Shown here: in pieces, positions 56,604 to 64,000 of the stretch
Position numbering within the stretch: position 1 is the stretch's first letter
Layout: every line of letters starts with the position of its first letter
NCBI GenBank assembly: GCA_963696505.1
Contig: CAVOKN010000028.1
Span: 36,545 to 100,544 of the forward strand
Reading direction: 5' to 3'
From: CAVOKN01 sp963696505
GTDB taxonomy: Bacteria > Pseudomonadota > Gammaproteobacteria > Burkholderiales > Rhodocyclaceae
Length of the DNA stretch: 64,000 nucleotides
Notes under the pieces: model-generated
What the model saw: only the letters and a program-made list of their open reading frames with translations
Databases searched by the model: none
What the model was told of the DNA's origin: nothing
Position numbers and translations under genes: made by a program

Positions 56604-58019
56604 ATGGACTACATCGAGAACAAGACCTTCGACGAGATCAACATCGGCGACGGGGCGACGCTGGTGCGTACCCTGACTGAGCAGGACATCACTCTGTTCG
56701 CGGTGATGTCGGGCGACATCAATCCTGCCCACGTCGATCCGGACTATGCCCGCAGCAGCCGTTTCCGCGAAGTGATCGGGCACGGCATGTGGAGCGGGGC
56801 GCTGATCTCCACCGTGCTCGGCACCGAGTTCCCCGGCCCCGGCACCATTTACCTCGGCCAGAACCTGCGCTTCCGGCGGCCGGTGAAGGTCGGTGATACC
56901 GTGACGATCAAGGTCACTGCCACCGAGAAGGACGCGGAGAAGGGCAAGGTCACCCTCAACACCGAATGCGTGAACCAGGACGGCGAGGTGGTGGTGAGCG
57001 GCAGCGCCGACGTCATCGCACCGCGGGAGAAGGTGCGCCGTGCCAAGGTCGAAATGCCCGAGGTGCGTTTCGACGACAAGGAGGCGCGCTTCCGCGACGT
57101 CATGGCCCGCGTCAAGGCGCGCAAACTGGATCCGGTGGAAACCGCGATCGTCTATCCGACCCACCCCGCGACACTGACCGGCGCGCTGGCCGCTGCAGCC
57201 GAGGGCATCATCGTTCCGCTGCTGGTCGGGCCCGAGGCACGCATCCGCGCCGCGGCCGAGGAGGGCGGTATCGACCTCGGTTCCGTCCGCATCGTTCCCG
57301 CCGCCAATACCCGCGATGCGATCGCAGCCACGATCGGCCTGGCGCGGGAAAGCCGCATCGAAGGCATCATGAAGGGCGACGTCAGCACCGAGGATCTGGT
57401 GATCGCACTGGTGTCGGCCGCCCGCGGGCTGCGCACCGAGCGGCGCATCAGCCATGTGCATGTGCTGGATGTGCCGACCTACCCCAAGCCGCTGTTCATC
57501 ACCGATTCGATGATCAACATCGCCCCCAACTTGGCGGACAAGCGCGACATCTGCCAGAACGCGATCGACCTGGCCCATTGGCTGGGCATACCGGCACCCA
57601 AGGTGGCGGTCCTAGCGGCGGTGGAAACGATCAACCCTAAGATGCCCGCCACCATCGATGCGGCGACCCTGTGCAAGATGTCGGAGCGCGGCCAGATCAC
57701 CGGCGGCATACTCGACGGGCCGCTCACCTTCGAACATGCGGTGTCGCTTCAGGTCGCGGAGAGCACCGGCATAACGTCTCCTGTGGCCGGGCAGGCGGAC
57801 ATCCTGCTGGTGCCGGACCTCGAATCGGGCAACATGATTGCCAAGCAACTGACCTATCTCGCCGAGGCTCTCTCGGCGGGCATCGTGCTCGGCGCGCGGG
57901 TGCCGGTAGCCCTCACCAGCCGCACCGACGACCGCCGCTCCTGGCTGGCTTCGGCCATGCTGGTGCTGCTCGTGGCGCACAACTACCGCCGGGCGGCGTT
58001 GGGCGCGATGGCATCCTGA
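56604..58019 (+). CDS. Bifunctional enoyl-CoA hydratase / phosphate acyltransferase (MaoC-PTA_PTB fusion)
   Basis: 471 residues. N-terminal MaoC hotdog domain (ITLFAVMSGDINPAHVDPDYA with the hydratase D-x4-H motif, HGMWSGALISTVLGTEFPGPG) up to about 145, then a phosphate acetyl/butyryltransferase domain (AIVYPTHPATLTGALAAAAEG, SMINIAPNLADKRDICQNAI, VPDLESGNMIAKQL). Probably links a hydroxyacyl/enoyl-CoA to acyl-phosphate in short-chain acid or PHB metabolism. Its substrate cannot be inferred. Confidence 0.9.
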   Translation: MDYIENKTFDEINIGDGATLVRTLTEQDITLFAVMSGDINPAHVDPDYARSSRFREVIGHGMWSGALISTVLGTEFPGPGTIYLGQNLRFRRPVKVGDTVTIKVTATEKDAEKGKVTLNTECVNQDGEVVVSGSADVIAPREKVRRAKVEMPEVRFDDKEARFRDVMARVKARKLDPVETAIVYPTHPATLTGALAAAAEGIIVPLLVGPEARIRAAAEEGGIDLGSVRIVPAANTRDAIAATIGLARESRIEGIMKGDVSTEDLVIALVSAARGLRTERRISHVHVLDVPTYPKPLFITDSMINIAPNLADKRDICQNAIDLAHWLGIPAPKVAVLAAVETINPKMPATIDAATLCKMSERGQITGGILDGPLTFEHAVSLQVAESTGITSPVAGQADILLVPDLESGNMIAKQLTYLAEALSAGIVLGARVPVALTSRTDDRRSWLASAMLVLLVAHNYRRAALGAMAS

Positions 58020-58026
58020 AATCTTG

Positions 58027-58032
58027 TAGAAT
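58027..58032 (+). promoter_or_regulatory. Likely -10 box of the interrupted tRNA-Gly gene
   Basis: TAGAAT 9 bases before the first tRNA base (58042). -35 not clear. It would also drive the group II intron and its cargo tRNA. Confidence 0.5.
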
Positions 58033-58041
58033 CCGGCGTTC

Positions 58042-58080
58042 GCGGGTGTAGTTCAATGGCAGAACGGTAGCTTCCCAAGC
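58042..58080 (+). pseudogene. tRNA-Gly (CCC), 5' exon, interrupted by a group II intron
   Basis: 39 bases that fold as the first half of a tRNA-Gly: acceptor GCGGGTG, TA, D-arm GTTC-AATGGCA-GAAC, anticodon strand GTAGC, loop TTCCCAA (anticodon CCC at 58074-58076) and GC. It stops after tRNA nucleotide 40 in the 3' strand of the anticodon stem, where GTGCG begins. The 3' half is not in the window and would be expected beyond the IS607 copy. Function would require splicing. Confidence 0.88.
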
Positions 58081-58794
58081 GTGCGACCTGAGAGTCGCGT
58101 CCGGTCAGCTAGACCGGCCACACCGCTGATGCGAAAGCATCGATCAAGTGTGGAGAACAAAAGCCCTGGAGAAAGGCCCCGTCGGGGGCCGATCCTCGCC
58201 ACAAGCGAGGGCTTGAGTTAAGCGCGGTGCAAGCCGTGCATCGAGTTGTTGCTCGGGCGCAAGTCCGCATGCAACTTGGCGTTCAGCCGCCAGTAGCCTA
58301 GGTGCAGTGCGGGGTTGGCAACGACCCCGTGCCGAGCGCACTGACAATGTAGCCACCCTCCATGGGTACGTACGTGCCCGTGAGGGTGCGTGTGTGATGC
58401 TGGAAGTCGAATCCGGCTGAGGCGCTAGGCTGGGTCAGAGGATTAATGTTAAAAGTGAATCGCTGATAAATGCCGTCAAGCTTGAAGGAGCCAAATCGAC
58501 TGACAGGCTCCAACCAAAAGGTGTGTGATCGGATGTTTCCCTGCTTGGTGGGAACACGCTGACAAGACGGTCACCGGCAGAAAGGCGAAGTCCTCCTGGC
58601 TCTTGCTCCTTGCACGGAACAGGGTAAGCCCATAACGGTGTCGGGTAGCAAGACGCGACGAGTTTGGTTGTAAAATCACGCGCATCCGTTGTGGGTAGAG
58701 GATCGCGGAGCAAGCGAATGCTGGGCTGTAATGGTCCGGATAGGGGATGCAACGATTGCCCCGGCCCGCAAGGGCGCTGACTTCCGCGTGGTGG

Positions 58795-58847
58795 CCTGTC
58801 GCGAGACAGGTCTGCTCCAACCGCCCGAAGGGGACATCTCCCTTCGG
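58795..58847 (+). repeat. Two hairpins just upstream of the cargo tRNA
   Basis: CCTGTC-GCGA-GACAGG (58795-58810, GNRA loop) and CCGAAGGG-GACATCT-CCCTTCGG (58825-58847). Both perfect. They separate the intron core from the tRNA and might be structural parts of domain IV or remnants of the tRNA's former flank. Confidence 0.6.
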
Positions 58848-58873
58848 GGGGAACGTCCATCCTTCGGGACCGG

Positions 58874-58947
58874 GCGGGCGTAGCTCAATGGCAGAGCTGA
58901 GGCTTCCCAAGCCTATGACGAGGGTTCGATTCCCTTCGCCCGCTCCA
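58874..58947 (+). tRNA. tRNA-Gly (anticodon CCC), complete, carried inside the group II intron
   Basis: 74 bases with encoded CCA: acceptor GCGGGCG/CGCCCGC, D-arm GCTC-AATGGCA-GAGC, anticodon arm GAGGC-TTCCCAA-GCCTA (one G-A mismatch at the outer pair), T-arm GAGGG-TTCGATT-CCCTT, discriminator T. Anticodon CCC at 58906-58908. It differs from the interrupted host copy in acceptor, D-arm and anticodon stem, so it is not a simple duplication. It lies 16 bases upstream of the RT start codon. No promoter of its own is evident, so it is probably cut from the intron transcript. Confidence 0.93.
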
Positions 58948-59777
58948 TTCAACGGAGGTTGATATGGACGCAAGCAATTGCGATGTTGCCTCCACCAACT
59001 GGACGCACTGGCACGGAATAGCGTGGTCAGAAGCGCATCAGGTGGTCGGGAGGTTGCAGGCAAGAATCGCGAAAGCAGCAAAGGCAGGCGAATGGCGCAA
59101 CGTCAAACGTCTGCAACGACTCCTCACCCGCTCCACGAGTGCGAAAGCGCTTGCAGTGAAGCGGGTCACCGAGAACCGGGGTTGCAAGACACCGGGGATC
59201 GACTGGCAAACATGGAGTACACCGGACGATAAGTGGCAGGCCGTCGGCACCTTGCAGCATAGGGGCTACAGGCCAAAGCCACTGAGGCGGGTCCATATCC
59301 CGAAAGCAAATGGCGACAGGCGCCCCCTGACCGTGCCAACCATGCGCGATCGGTCCATGCAAGCGCTGCATCTCTTGGCGCTCGACCCAGTAGCCGAGAC
59401 TACCGGCGACTCTCACTCCTACGGCTTCCGTCGTGGGCGCTCAACGGCAGACGCGATCGAACAGGTGCGCAATTCGCTTGGACGACGGCACTCGCCGCAA
59501 TGGGCGCTGGAGGGAGACATCAAAGGCTGTTTCGACAACATCAGTCATGAGTGGCTGCTCGCTCGCGTCCCGATGGACAAGGGCGTGCTGCGAAAGTGGC
59601 TGAAAGCCGGGTACTTCGAGGGCACCACCCTCTTCCCGACGGAGAGCGGGACACCGCAGGGCGGAATCATTTCGCCCGTGTTGGCGAATCTGGCATTGGA
59701 TGGTTTGCAAAGCAGGCTTGCGGGACTGTTCCGCACGGTCCGCGATGCGCGTGCCGCCAAGGTCAATTTCGTGCGAT

Positions 59778-60888
59778 TGGGGTGTCCATTTAACCGGAGT
59801 TGGCGATTTGCCTCCACGGGCGACCCGGCGAGGATCGCTCCAAGCTGGGCGGATGTCCTCGTTGGTTCGGCGGCATGGGCGGAACAGACTTTGGGCTCCG
59901 GTTCATAACAATGTCTTGGTAACGCACCGGCCCATGGGCGACAGCAAGCTCGAGGATCCGGTAGAACAGCATCCCGCGGCTACGTGACCGGCGGCGATTG
60001 AAACGGAACACGAACTCGTTCAAGTAACTTGGCAAGTGTGCGGAATCCACCGCTCCCTGGTGAGTACCCAATAGCCAGCGTTTTGCAAGGGAAGCTATCC
60101 GATGCACGCCTGGCAGGAGTTCTCCGGGGTCCTCGCCTCGCGCGAAGGCCGCCCGCTGGCTGCGGCTCTCATGGATGTACGCTTTGTTCTCCAATCCCCG
60201 GTAACCCTGCCAGGCGTCGGTGATGACAGTCGTCCCCGGCTCGACGTTAGCCACCACAAAGGCGTGCAGCGATTCTGCGGAGGCATCCGCCACAGGCGCC
60301 ATTCGACAGCGCCCGAATCCCTTCGGCTCCAGGATCTCGATCGCGATGCACGTCAGGATCTTCTTCCCTTTGGCGCGGCCCCCCGGAAGTCCGGCCTCTT
60401 TACCGCCAATGTAGGTTTCGTCCACCTCCACCTTCCCGCAAAGGCGCTCACGATCGGGGCGGATCAGCACAGACCGCAGGCGATGAAGGATCGCCCACAT
60501 CGTCTGGTAGGAGCCAATCTCCAAGGTCCGCTTCAAGCTCAGCGCCGAGATCCCGTCTTTGCCGCTAGCAAAATGCCAACAGGCCGAAAACCAAACCGTG
60601 AGTGGGGTACGGGTCCGGTCAAAGATGGTGCCTGCCATCACTGATGTGCGGCTCCCGCATCCAGCGCACATGAACCTGCCGTCGCCAAGCCGCCATCCTC
60701 CTGGATGGCCACAGGACGGGCACACGAATCCGCAAGGCCATCTCAGCCATTCCAAGTAGTCCAAGCAGTCAGCATCAGTCCGGAACCATGACTGGAACTC
60801 CCCAAGGGACTTGGGATAGTGGGTGCTGGCGCGGGGGCGTTCCATCGCCCCAGTTTACGCTTAACTCCGGTTAAATGGACACCCCAAT
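59778..60888 (-). mobile_element. IS1595-family insertion sequence
   Basis: 1111 bp with terminal inverted repeats GGGGTGTCCATTTAACCGG... (left, 59779) and its complement ending GGACACCCC (right, 60885). Direct repeat CGTGCGAT on both sides (59770-59777 and 60889-60896), the 8-bp duplication typical of the family. Inserted in the RT ORF between the FVR codons and the YADD box. Confidence 0.93.
59790..60845 (-). CDS. IS1595-family transposase
   Basis: 351 residues. N-terminal zinc ribbon (CPSCGHPGGW...CAGCGSRTS), then the ISXO2-like DDE domain: VEVDETYIGGKE (first D), VITDAWQGYRGL (second D) and SYLNEFVFRFNRRRS (the Asn-type third position of the family). Intact, opposite in orientation to the intron. 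Confidence 0.93.
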   Translation of the reverse strand: MERPRASTHYPKSLGEFQSWFRTDADCLDYLEWLRWPCGFVCPSCGHPGGWRLGDGRFMCAGCGSRTSVMAGTIFDRTRTPLTVWFSACWHFASGKDGISALSLKRTLEIGSYQTMWAILHRLRSVLIRPDRERLCGKVEVDETYIGGKEAGLPGGRAKGKKILTCIAIEILEPKGFGRCRMAPVADASAESLHAFVVANVEPGTTVITDAWQGYRGLENKAYIHESRSQRAAFARGEDPGELLPGVHRIASLAKRWLLGTHQGAVDSAHLPSYLNEFVFRFNRRRSRSRGMLFYRILELAVAHGPVRYQDIVMNRSPKSVPPMPPNQRGHPPSLERSSPGRPWRQIANSG

Positions 60889-61683
60889 CGTGCGATATGC
60901 CGACGACTTCATCATCACCGGCAGTTCGAAAGAGCTGCTGGAAGAAAAGGTCAAACCGCTGGTGCAGGAGTTCATGCGCGAGCGGGGGTTGGAACTCTCG
61001 GAGAAGAAAACGCTGATCACTCACGTGAAAGACGGATTCGACTTTCTGGGATGGACGGCCCGCTGGCAAGGTCGCATGTTGCTGACAAAGCCCGCCAAGA
61101 AGAACGTCAAGAACTTCTTGGAGAAGATACGCGGGACACTGCGGGAGATGCGAACAGCCAAACAGGAAGACGTGATAGACAAGCTGAACCCGGTCATACG
61201 GGGATGGGCGAACTACCACAGAAGCCAGATGGCGACGCGCACATTCGCGAAGACTGATCACCAGATCTGGCAAGCGCTGTGGCGCTGGGCATGCCGCCGA
61301 CACCCCAACAAGGGGGGGAGGTGGATCAAAGCCCGGTACTTCCGGCGCATCAAGGGTCGGGATTGGCGATTCGCAGAGAAGGACAAGGCACTGCTGACGC
61401 TGGTGAGCTTCCACAAGAAGCCGCACACCAAGATCGATGGGAGCCGAAATCCTTACAGCCCGGAAGACGAGGACTACTTCGACACGCGCCTCGCGCGCAA
61501 GATGGAGTCGGACTTGAAAGGGCGCCGGAAACTGGCATGGTTGTGGTACTGGCAGGAAGGGCTATGTCCGAACTGCGGCCAGAAGATCACGAAGGAGGTG
61601 AGAACTTGAAACCGATCGGCAGGCTGTTGCTACCGGCGCTCGGCGCCGGAGGCTGACTCTACCATTACAAATAATGCGCAATA

Positions 61684-62328
61684 ATGTACTATTGGCTCAT
61701 GGAAAACACCATGAGCACAGGCAAGGCGGCGAAGCTGCTGGGCGTCTCGGTCAAGACCTTGCAGCGCTGGGAGCGCGAGGGGCGGCTCACTGCTGTGGCG
61801 CGCACCGACAGCAATCGGCGCCTGTATACCGAAGCGCAGATTCGCGAATTCATCGGCCTGCGCCAGTCGGTGAATACGCCGATCCGGCGGGTGGCGTACT
61901 GCCGCGTCTCCAGTGCCGCGCAAAAACCGGATTTGGCGAATCAGCGCAAAGTGCTGGAGGAATTCGTGGTGGCCAAAGGTCTTGCCAACGTCGAGTTTGT
62001 CGAGGAAGTGGGCGGCGGGCTGAACTTCAAGCGCAAGCGGTTTCTGGCGCTGATGGAAGATATTGGCCGACGCGAAGTCAAGACACTGATTCTGGCGCAC
62101 AGGGATCGGCTGACCCGGTTCGGCTTCGAGTGGTTCGAGCACTTTGCCAAAATCAATGGCTGCGAACTGCTAGTGCTCAATCAAGAACGTCTTTCTCCCG
62201 AGCAGGAAATGGTGCAGGACTTGATGACCATCGTGCATTGCTTTTCGTCCCGGTTATACGGTCTGAGGAACTACCGAAAAAAGCTGGACGAGGCATTGAA
62301 GAAGGATGCGAACAATGAGCCAAGCTGA
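61684..62328 (+). CDS. tnpA: IS607-type serine recombinase TnpA (copy 3)
   Basis: 214 residues. Differences from the other copies: Arg for Leu before AYCRVSS (IRRVAY), Lys for Glu after SSAAQ (QKPDL) and His for Asp in TIVHCFSS. All three are single-base and non-synonymous and lie in or near the catalytic core. The catalytic serine and HRDRLTRFG are unchanged. Confidence 0.93.
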   Translation: MYYWLMENTMSTGKAAKLLGVSVKTLQRWEREGRLTAVARTDSNRRLYTEAQIREFIGLRQSVNTPIRRVAYCRVSSAAQKPDLANQRKVLEEFVVAKGLANVEFVEEVGGGLNFKRKRFLALMEDIGRREVKTLILAHRDRLTRFGFEWFEHFAKINGCELLVLNQERLSPEQEMVQDLMTIVHCFSSRLYGLRNYRKKLDEALKKDANNEPS

Positions 62329-62632
62329 GAAAGTGACTATCTATTGCCACGGTGGATGCGGGCGCTTTGTGACGTTACGTAAGAGCAAGGTTCATCAGGC
62401 CGATTATTACTTATGTCATTCCCGGCTGGACGGGATTGAGTGCGAAGCAAAGCTTGCGCCACTGCAACCCGGCAAGGTTCGCGTGGAGGATATGTACGCC
62501 GCCGCATCGTTCTGGGGGTATCGCGATGTATGGCCTGACGCACCGCAGGCAGCATCGGTCATGCGTGCCCGCGAGATTCTTGCGGCGGGTGTGGCGCAAA
62601 TGGCCATCGAACAGGCCCGGCGATGCAACTGA
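62306..62632 (+). CDS. Small accessory protein of the IS607 element (copy 3)
   Basis: 108 residues, identical to copy 1; overlaps tnpA by 23 bases and tnpB by 10. Cysteine pairs CHGGCG and LCHS. Unknown function. Confidence 0.75.
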   Translation: MRTMSQAEKVTIYCHGGCGRFVTLRKSKVHQADYYLCHSRLDGIECEAKLAPLQPGKVRVEDMYAAASFWGYRDVWPDAPQAASVMRAREILAAGVAQMAIEQARRCN

Positions 62633-63996
62633 CCCACAAGATCGCACTTTGTCCAACGCAAGAACAGGGGAACTACTTCGCCCGCGCCTGCGGCACGGCG
62701 CGCAAGGTGTGGAACTGGGCGCTGGATGAGTGGAACAAGCAATACGCGGCGGGCCAAAAGCCCAACGCGATGGCGCTCAAAAAACAATTCAACGCGGTCA
62801 AATACCAATTGTTCCCTTGGCTCAAGGATATGCACCGCGACAGCCACGCCCAACCATTCGAGCATCTGGCTCGTGCATGGAAACGGTTCTTTGCCGACAT
62901 CGAGGCAGGAGCGCGTATCGCCCCTGATTGCAAACACCTGCGCCGCAGTCTGCGCCAGCAGGGCGTGAAGTTGGCGTATCCGCCGACCTTCAAGAAGAAG
63001 GGGCGGTGTCTGGACAGCTTTTACGTCGCCAACGACAAGTTCAAAGTAGATGGGAAAACCATCCGCTTGCCCAAGATTGGCGATGTGTCGATGCGTGAGG
63101 CGCTGCGTTTCAAGGGAAAGATTCTCGGGGCAACGGTATCGCGCACTGCCGAGCGCGGGTTCGTTGCCATCCAGGTCGAGGTGCCCGATGCCGTGTTTTA
63201 CCGACAACGCAATGGCAATGCGATTGAAGGCGTCGATCTGGGCATCAAGGCCGCAGCCACGCTGTCCAGCGGCGAGGCCATTGAGGCACCCAAACCGCTC
63301 AAGGCGGCGTTGCGCCGGCTGAAGATTCGTGGACGGCGTCTGAGCCGCAAAGTGGAAGCGGCGAAGGTCAAGGCCGGGTTTGTACCCAAGGCCAATCTGC
63401 CCAAAGGCACGAAACTTCCTGCTTCGAACAATCGCAAGAAGTCTGCTGCGACATTGGCAAGGCTGCACGCCCGCGTTGCCAATGTCCGAGCGGATTTCAC
63501 CCACAAGCTCACGATCCGGCTCTGCCGCAAAAACCAAGCGGTGGTGATCGAGGATTTGAACGTCAAGGGCATGCTGGCGAACGATAAACTCGCCCGCGCC
63601 ATCAGCGACGTGGGCTTTGGGATGTTTCGCTTGAAGCTCGAATACAAGGCTGAACGTTACGGCACCCGGCTGGTCATTGCTGATCGCTGGTATCCGAGCA
63701 GCCGCTTGTGTTCGGTCTGTGGCTGGAAAAACGAGGCGTTGGCCTTGCGCGACCGGGAATGGACGTGTGCGCAGTGCGGCACACACCATGACCGCGATCT
63801 CAACGCGGCACGCAACCTCGAACGGCTGGCAACCGCAACTGCCCTACCCGTGGCGAGTCCGTCCGGCAACGGCGGCGCTGCCTCTGGAATGGTTCCAGAG
63901 ACAGCCGGGAAAGTCACGCCTGTCAAATACGAATGTGGTCAGCAAGACACGTCGGGGCAGGAAAAGAACCGTGCGCATATTTGCGCACTTTCTTGA
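62623..63996 (+). CDS. tnpB: TnpB RNA-guided nuclease (IS607 copy 3)
   Basis: 457 residues, identical to copy 1, with RuvC residues D205, E310, D392 and zinc-ribbon cysteines. Stop at 63996, 4 bases before the element end, so the guide RNA would continue into sequence outside this window (the interrupted group II intron). Confidence 0.93.
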   Translation: MQLTHKIALCPTQEQGNYFARACGTARKVWNWALDEWNKQYAAGQKPNAMALKKQFNAVKYQLFPWLKDMHRDSHAQPFEHLARAWKRFFADIEAGARIAPDCKHLRRSLRQQGVKLAYPPTFKKKGRCLDSFYVANDKFKVDGKTIRLPKIGDVSMREALRFKGKILGATVSRTAERGFVAIQVEVPDAVFYRQRNGNAIEGVDLGIKAAATLSSGEAIEAPKPLKAALRRLKIRGRRLSRKVEAAKVKAGFVPKANLPKGTKLPASNNRKKSAATLARLHARVANVRADFTHKLTIRLCRKNQAVVIEDLNVKGMLANDKLARAISDVGFGMFRLKLEYKAERYGTRLVIADRWYPSSRLCSVCGWKNEALALRDREWTCAQCGTHHDRDLNAARNLERLATATALPVASPSGNGGAASGMVPETAGKVTPVKYECGQQDTSGQEKNRAHICALS

Positions 63997-64000
63997 TAGC

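Larger units (their letters stand above)
58964..61609 (+). pseudogene. ltrA: Group II intron reverse transcriptase/maturase, split by IS1595
   Basis: ATG 58964 follows CGGAGG. Part 1 (58964-59777): N-terminal extension, then RT blocks with DSHSYGFRRGRSTADAI, GDIKGCFDNISHEWL and GTPQGGIISPVLANLALDGL, ending at NFVR. Part 2 (60897-61609) resumes with the catalytic YADD box (YADDFIITGS) and the maturase region (VIRGWANYHRSQMA). Removing the IS1595 with one 8-bp repeat restores the frame (NFVRYADD). The C-terminus reads CPNCGQKIT then stops at 61609 without the HNH histidines, so the DNA endonuclease domain is missing. No active product is possible unless the IS excises. Confidence 0.9.
58081..61651 (+). 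mobile_element. Group II intron inserted in tRNA-Gly (5' portion; interrupted by IS1595 and IS607)
   Basis: Starts with the group II consensus GTGCG directly after the split tRNA. Candidate EBS1 GCTTGG (58543-58548) is displayed in an 8-base loop closed by TTCCC/GGGAA and pairs with IBS1 CCAAGC (58075-58080). EBS2 AAGCT (58478-58482), about 60 bases upstream, pairs with AGCTT (58069-58073) at -12 to -8. A GGAGCC/GGCTCC stem lies between them. Domain IV holds a complete tRNA-Gly and the reverse transcriptase. Domains V and VI are not seen and should lie past the IS607 copy, outside the window. RT sequence resembles the chloroplast-like (CL) class. Confidence 0.88.
61652..64000 (+). mobile_element. 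IS607-family insertion sequence, copy 3
   Basis: 2349 bp in plus orientation, complete, ending with CTTGATAGC at the last base of the window. Left flank CGCCGGAG (GGAG at 61648-61651), as in the other two copies. It is inserted in the group II intron, 40 bases after the RT stop. TnpA differs from copies 1 and 2 at three positions; TnpB and the small protein are identical to copy 1. Confidence 0.95.

Noticed and set aside
58042..58120. Group I intron in the split tRNA
   Set aside because: Bacterial tRNA introns are often group I, but here the intron starts GTGCG, has EBS/IBS pairing and encodes a group II RT with YADD and maturase regions.
58301..58440. Small ORFs in the intron 5' region
   Set aside because: They overlap the ribozyme domains and lack coding character.
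58874..58947. Cargo tRNA as an ordinary neighbouring tRNA gene outside the intron
   Set aside because: The RT ORF begins 16 bases after it and the intron's 5' end, EBS1 and EBS2 lie before it, so it is inside the intron. Two adjacent partial introns would be needed otherwise.

Overview
High-GC chromosomal DNA, most likely from a betaproteobacterium (Rhodocyclales/Nitrosomonadales-like). The evidence is gene order: divergent yraN/rsmI; ftsX-ftsE-ftsY beside an M16 peptidase pair, rsmD, coaD and a YfhL-type ferredoxin; and TPR lipoprotein-lolB-ispE-tRNA-Gln-prs-rplY-pth-ychF. I cannot assign a genus from the sequence alone.

Layout. 1-7 kb: the 5' part of a SNF2-family helicase gene, yraN with an overlapping HIRAN-domain gene, rsmI, pyrC, a small lipoprotein and an MFS transporter. 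6.8-9.8 kb: a vapBC toxin-antitoxin locus whose toxin gene is split by an IS607-family element. 10-19 kb: a complete V/A-type ATPase operon (minus strand, order G-C-I-K-F-E-A-B-D) with a single-base frameshift near the 3' end of the catalytic A subunit. 19-26 kb: a DUF3025 gene, an OmpR/EnvZ-type two-component pair, an ISAs1 remnant, a dienelactone-hydrolase-like protein and an intact IS4-family element with target duplication. 25.8-30.2 kb: a MoaD-BNR repeat-VOC cluster with a second IS607 copy just upstream of the VOC start codon. 30-38 kb: a DsbA-family isomerase, liuBCDE (leucine/isovalerate degradation), DUF1289, an MBL-fold protein and a 276-bp non-coding element with 26-bp terminal inverted repeats. 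38-58 kb: conserved housekeeping genes. 58-64 kb: nested mobile elements.

The most remarkable part is 58.0-64.0 kb. A tRNA-Gly(CCC) gene is cut after nucleotide 40, in its anticodon stem, by a group II intron that starts with GTGCG. Candidate EBS1 and EBS2 sequences in the intron pair with the tRNA anticodon arm at exactly the expected IBS1 and IBS2 positions. Upstream of its reverse-transcriptase ORF the intron carries a complete, different tRNA-Gly(CCC), which looks like a replacement for the gene it interrupts. The reverse transcriptase is itself split by an IS1595-family element (8-bp duplication), and the intron is then interrupted by a third IS607 copy that ends at the last base of the window.

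The three IS607 copies (2349 bp each, almost identical) share a three-gene plan: serine recombinase TnpA, a small cysteine-containing protein, and TnpB nuclease. All three insertions follow GGAG. Removing the element with one AG retained restores the vapC reading frame and a Shine-Dalgarno sequence for the VOC gene. Short palindromic repeats are scattered between genes, and the octamer CTGACTTT is strongly over-represented across the window.
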